From Bdellovibrionales bacterium (GTDB lineage: Bacteria > Bdellovibrionota > Bdellovibrionia > Bdellovibrionales > UBA1609): DNA of 64,000 nt. The number at the start of each line of letters is the position of its first letter. Position 1 is the first letter of the stretch. Position numbers and translations under genes: made by a program. Shown piece after piece: positions 62,181 through 64,000 of this stretch. A model generated the notes under the pieces. It was not told where the DNA came from. It made no database searches and saw nothing but the letters and a program-made list of their open reading frames with translations. Where the stretch lies: contig JADJVA010000005.1 of assembly GCA_016716765.1 (NCBI GenBank), forward strand, positions 62,001 to 126,000, in the 5' to 3' direction.

Positions 62181-62893
62181 GCATGAAATCTTCGATGAAG
62201 CGAAATTCTTCCAGCAATTCAAGTGGTGCTTTGGCAATTTTTGTAAAGACTCCGGAATTGTCTCCTGTCAAAACCCGCTTGGCTGCTTCTATTGGGCGCG
62301 AGAAAGCGCTCCAATTTTATGAATATACTCTCGCGGCAACGGCGGCCTTAGGAAGAGAGCTGCAAAGAAGAATTCCGGACCTCCAAATTTATTGGGCCGT
62401 GGCTGAACCCGAAGGGCACAAGGCAAAGAGATGGGCCTCGTTTCCAGTTGTTCATCAAGGATCTGGAGAACTTGGTGCTCGCCTGGGTTTTGTTTACGAG
62501 AGTCTCTTAATGAGCCATTCCTACGTTTGTTTTGTGGGTGCCGATTCGCCCCATCTTGAGATCGAGGCGCTCTTGGAGGGGGTTCGTTTGACCAAAAAAC
62601 ATTCAGAGAAAAAATTTGTGATGGGCGAGACCCTTGACGGCGGCTTTTATTTTTTTGGGGGCAGTCTTTCGGTGCTCTCTTCGGCTTGGCAGAATGTGGA
62701 GTACAGCACTAGCAAAACAGCGTTCCAGCTGATTCAGAATCTCACGGGGTTTGGAGAAGTCGATCTCATTGGAGAAAATTTTGATATTGATACGATTGAT
62801 GATCTGATTCGTCTTGCCGAAATTTTTCCTACCAGCGAGGCATTGCTTCCCGAGCAGCTAGAATTGATTCAATGGTCGAAATCGCTATTTTGA
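62177..62893 (+). CDS. Nucleotidyl/glycosyltransferase, rSAM/selenodomain-associated transferase 1 type (DUF2064)
   Basis: 238 residues from the ATG at 62177, which overlaps the previous stop (ATGA). Sequence GALAIFVKTPELSPVKTRLAA, FVGADSPHLEIEALLEGV and GETLDGGFYFFGG is characteristic of this DUF2064 family, with a nucleotide-binding loop and a DxD-like SPHLE site. The last codons and stop (CTATTTTGA) lie inside the inverted-repeat element at 62885, so the C-terminus may have been changed by that insertion. Confidence 0.87.
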   Translation: MSMKSSMKRNSSSNSSGALAIFVKTPELSPVKTRLAASIGREKALQFYEYTLAATAALGRELQRRIPDLQIYWAVAEPEGHKAKRWASFPVVHQGSGELGARLGFVYESLLMSHSYVCFVGADSPHLEIEALLEGVRLTKKHSEKKFVMGETLDGGFYFFGGSLSVLSSAWQNVEYSTSKTAFQLIQNLTGFGEVDLIGENFDIDTIDDLIRLAEIFPTSEALLPEQLELIQWSKSLF

Positions 62894-63106
62894 ACTGGCC
62901 CGCTTGATTGTTGTTCCAAGCTCCAAGGGTCCCTGGCTGAAGTAAATCTCAGGGGTTCAGGATCTTCAAACATGCGTCCGGGAGCAGCGCTCACGTTGTG
63001 AGCACTGCACCAAGCCGAACTCGATCCTGAACCCCTGAGATTTACTTCAGCCAGCTCCCTGTGTCCTTTGGACACAACAAATTCACCGACGGCTTGCGGG
63101 CCAGCC
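62885..63106 (+). repeat. Left arm of the inverted repeat
   Basis: Contains the outer end, a 32-base unit, a 58-base spacer with GCTCACGTTGTGAGC, the unit in reverse, then a segment ending GGCTTGCGGGCCAGCC. Matches the right arm in reverse complement almost throughout, with a few substitutions and small indels. Confidence 0.8.
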
Positions 63107-63360
63107 GCTGTATAAAGGTTTAGATCTTTTTTTTCGAAGCTTTCAATGCGAGATGATCTGGTGATTGTGAAAATCCACATAGAGGTCAATATGATTTTTC
63201 TTAGATGAAATATTGCTGAAGAACTCCTCTCTTGCAGGGCCTCTTTCGTCAGGGCGACGGTGGTGCGACTGATTTTTAAGAATTTAGCCACCCACCTTTG
63301 TGACACTCCCGAGCAGAGAAGTTCAAAGATCCGTCTCTTGATTCGGCGTCCATCCGACAT
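63107..63360 (-). pseudogene. Transposase helix-turn-helix fragment
   Basis: From the ATG at 63360 the minus strand encodes RRIKRRIFELLCSGVSQRWV and AKFLKISRTTVALTKEAL, a clear helix-turn-helix of the kind found at the N-terminus of transposases. The frame then continues into sequence that does not resemble a transposase, and another frame (EEFFSNISSKKNHIDLY) may be the continuation after a lost base. No DDE or HUH catalytic region remains. Confidence 0.6.
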
Positions 63361-63369
63361 TAATACAGA

Positions 63370-63589
63370 GGCTGGCCCGCAAGCCGTCGGTGAATTTGTT
63401 GTGTCCAAGACAAAGGGAGCTGGCTGAAGTAAATCTCAGGGGTTCAGGATCGAGTTCGGCTTGGTGCAGTGCTCACAACGTGAGCGCTGCTGCCGGACGC
63501 ATGTTTGAAGATCCTGAATTCCTGAGATTTAGTTCAGTCAGGGACCCTTGGAGTTTGGAACAACAATCAAGCGGGCCAGTTCAAAATAG
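63370..63589 (-). repeat. Right arm of the inverted repeat
   Basis: Reverse-complement partner of the left arm. Its outer 32-base unit (63510-63541) has four differences from the other three copies, so it has diverged or been under different selection. It ends ten bases before the stop of the next gene on the minus strand. Confidence 0.8.
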
Positions 63590-63598
63590 TTAGGTGAT

Positions 63599-64000
63599 TT
63601 ATTTTCTTCTTAAGCAAAGCCCTTGGTTTGGCAGATCCAGAGCAGAATTAAATTTCGCCGACATGTTTTGGTAAGCGATAAGAGCAGTCAACTCGACAAT
63701 ATCGTCTGGCTTGAACAGAGCTTTCAACTTCTCCCGCGTTTTGTCGCTGACCTTTTTATTGGAATCCGTCATTTCTTCACAGTAGGTGAGCGCCGCTTTT
63801 TCTTTTTCAGAGAGAAGCGAGCTGTGATGCCAGTTTTCTAACTCATTCACCAAATCTTGTGATCCACTTCGTTCGATGAGGATAAGTGAATTGAGGTCGA
63901 TACAGAAGTTACACCAGTTGATTTGTGCCACCCGCAACATCACGAGGGATCTCATTCGGGGTTCAAGGTGAGAGGATTTACGATTGAAATAGAGATAGAA
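63599..64000 (-). CDS. Carboxymuconolactone decarboxylase/AhpD-family protein, truncated by window edge
   Basis: The frame is open to the last base of the window (134 codons), so the start lies outside. Visible motifs are MLRVAQINWCNFCIDLN (CxxC of the AhpD core) and IVELTALIAYQNMSAKFNSAL. The family gives peroxidase-linked thiol-disulfide reductases or CMD-like enzymes; the CxxC supports a redox role. Its end is ten bases from the inverted-repeat element. Confidence 0.85.
   Translation of the reverse strand, partial: FYLYFNRKSSHLEPRMRSLVMLRVAQINWCNFCIDLNSLILIERSGSQDLVNELENWHHSSLLSEKEKAALTYCEEMTDSNKKVSDKTREKLKALFKPDDIVELTALIAYQNMSAKFNSALDLPNQGLCLRRK

Larger units (their letters stand above)
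62885..63589. mobile_element. Nested inverted-repeat element (decayed or foldback-type transposon)
   Basis: Two near-identical arms of about 220 bases (62885-63106 and 63370-63589) face each other around a 263-base core. Each arm holds an internal inverted pair of a 32-base unit, at 62933-62964 and 63023-63054 (perfect) and at 63420-63451 and 63510-63541 (four mismatches). The outer ends read CTATTTTGAACTGGCC and its complement. The core carries a helix-turn-helix fragment. No target duplication is evident. It fits a miniature or foldback element, or a broken IS with duplicated ends. Confidence 0.75.

Noticed and set aside
62885..63589. Retron or group II intron
   Set aside because: No reverse transcriptase is present; the core has only a helix-turn-helix fragment, and the repeats look like transposon ends.

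Overview
The window looks like chromosomal DNA from a Bdellovibrionota-type bacterium (Bdellovibrio or Oligoflexia relative). This is inferred from the gene set, not from a marker search. The supporting features are the end of an alternative complex III operon (actE, actF), a complete mevalonate operon in an otherwise proteobacterial gene background (thrS-infC-rpmI-rplT, pheST-ihfA-merR-type regulator, rsmG, dps), and many exported proteins of unknown family. Coding density is high. I see no rRNA, CRISPR array or prophage.

Layout. 1-1.6 kb: end of the alternative complex III operon. 1.7-4.1 kb: two exported or anchored unknowns. 4.4-7.85 kb: thrS-infC-rpmI-rplT, with an ATT start for infC, a candidate RNA pseudoknot before rpmI and a terminator after rplT. 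7.9-15 kb: mevalonate operon (IPP isomerase, HMG-CoA reductase, phosphomevalonate kinase, diphosphomevalonate decarboxylase, mevalonate kinase), running directly into a radical SAM gene and an unknown gene. 15-16.4 kb: opposite-strand pair of a GNAT-like acyltransferase and a haem-oxygenase-fold di-iron enzyme, with a perfect FNR-type box upstream. 16.7-19.2 kb: SPFH protein (frameshifted) and dbpA. 19.5-21.35 kb: IS200/IS605 element with divergent tnpA and tnpB. 21.5-35.2 kb: accessory region with a FecR-like protein, an exported methyltransferase-like protein, a decayed gene, an exported aminotransferase, an acyltransferase-like membrane protein, a flavin/cytochrome electron-transfer module, a Tat-type amine oxidase, a kinase-fold exported protein and a metzincin lipoprotein. 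35.5-37.8 kb: NfeD plus two SPFH proteins. 38-45.7 kb: more exported proteins, including a second copy of the unusual radical SAM family beside a transglutaminase-like and an ATP-grasp-like protein. 45.8-52.6 kb: dps, SpoU methyltransferase, rsmG, pheST, ihfA, MerR-type regulator, tRNA-Pro. 52.6-57 kb: LOV histidine kinase, P-type cation ATPase, small exported protein. 57.2-62.9 kb: arsenosugar-type operon (VTT/FAD-oxidoreductase fusion, ArsS, ArsM, two glycosyltransferases). 62.9-63.6 kb: nested inverted-repeat element with a transposase fragment. 63.6 kb to the end: AhpD-like gene running off the edge.

Two themes stand out. First, several genes are broken by a single base, three of them in A or T runs of 4-8 bases (mevalonate kinase, an SPFH gene, an unknown membrane protein; tnpA, a decayed gene and the LOV kinase start are further cases). 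These could be assembly errors, real decay or programmed slippage, and each needs a read-level check. Second, several proteins have enzyme folds that need cytosolic cofactors (methyltransferase, PLP aminotransferase, kinase, ATP-grasp) but carry export signals. This is odd for ordinary periplasmic proteins and could fit delivery outside the cell. The best candidates for undescribed biology are the paired radical SAM loci with an N-terminal SPASM-like cysteine domain and the linked di-iron/GNAT genes under an FNR-type box.
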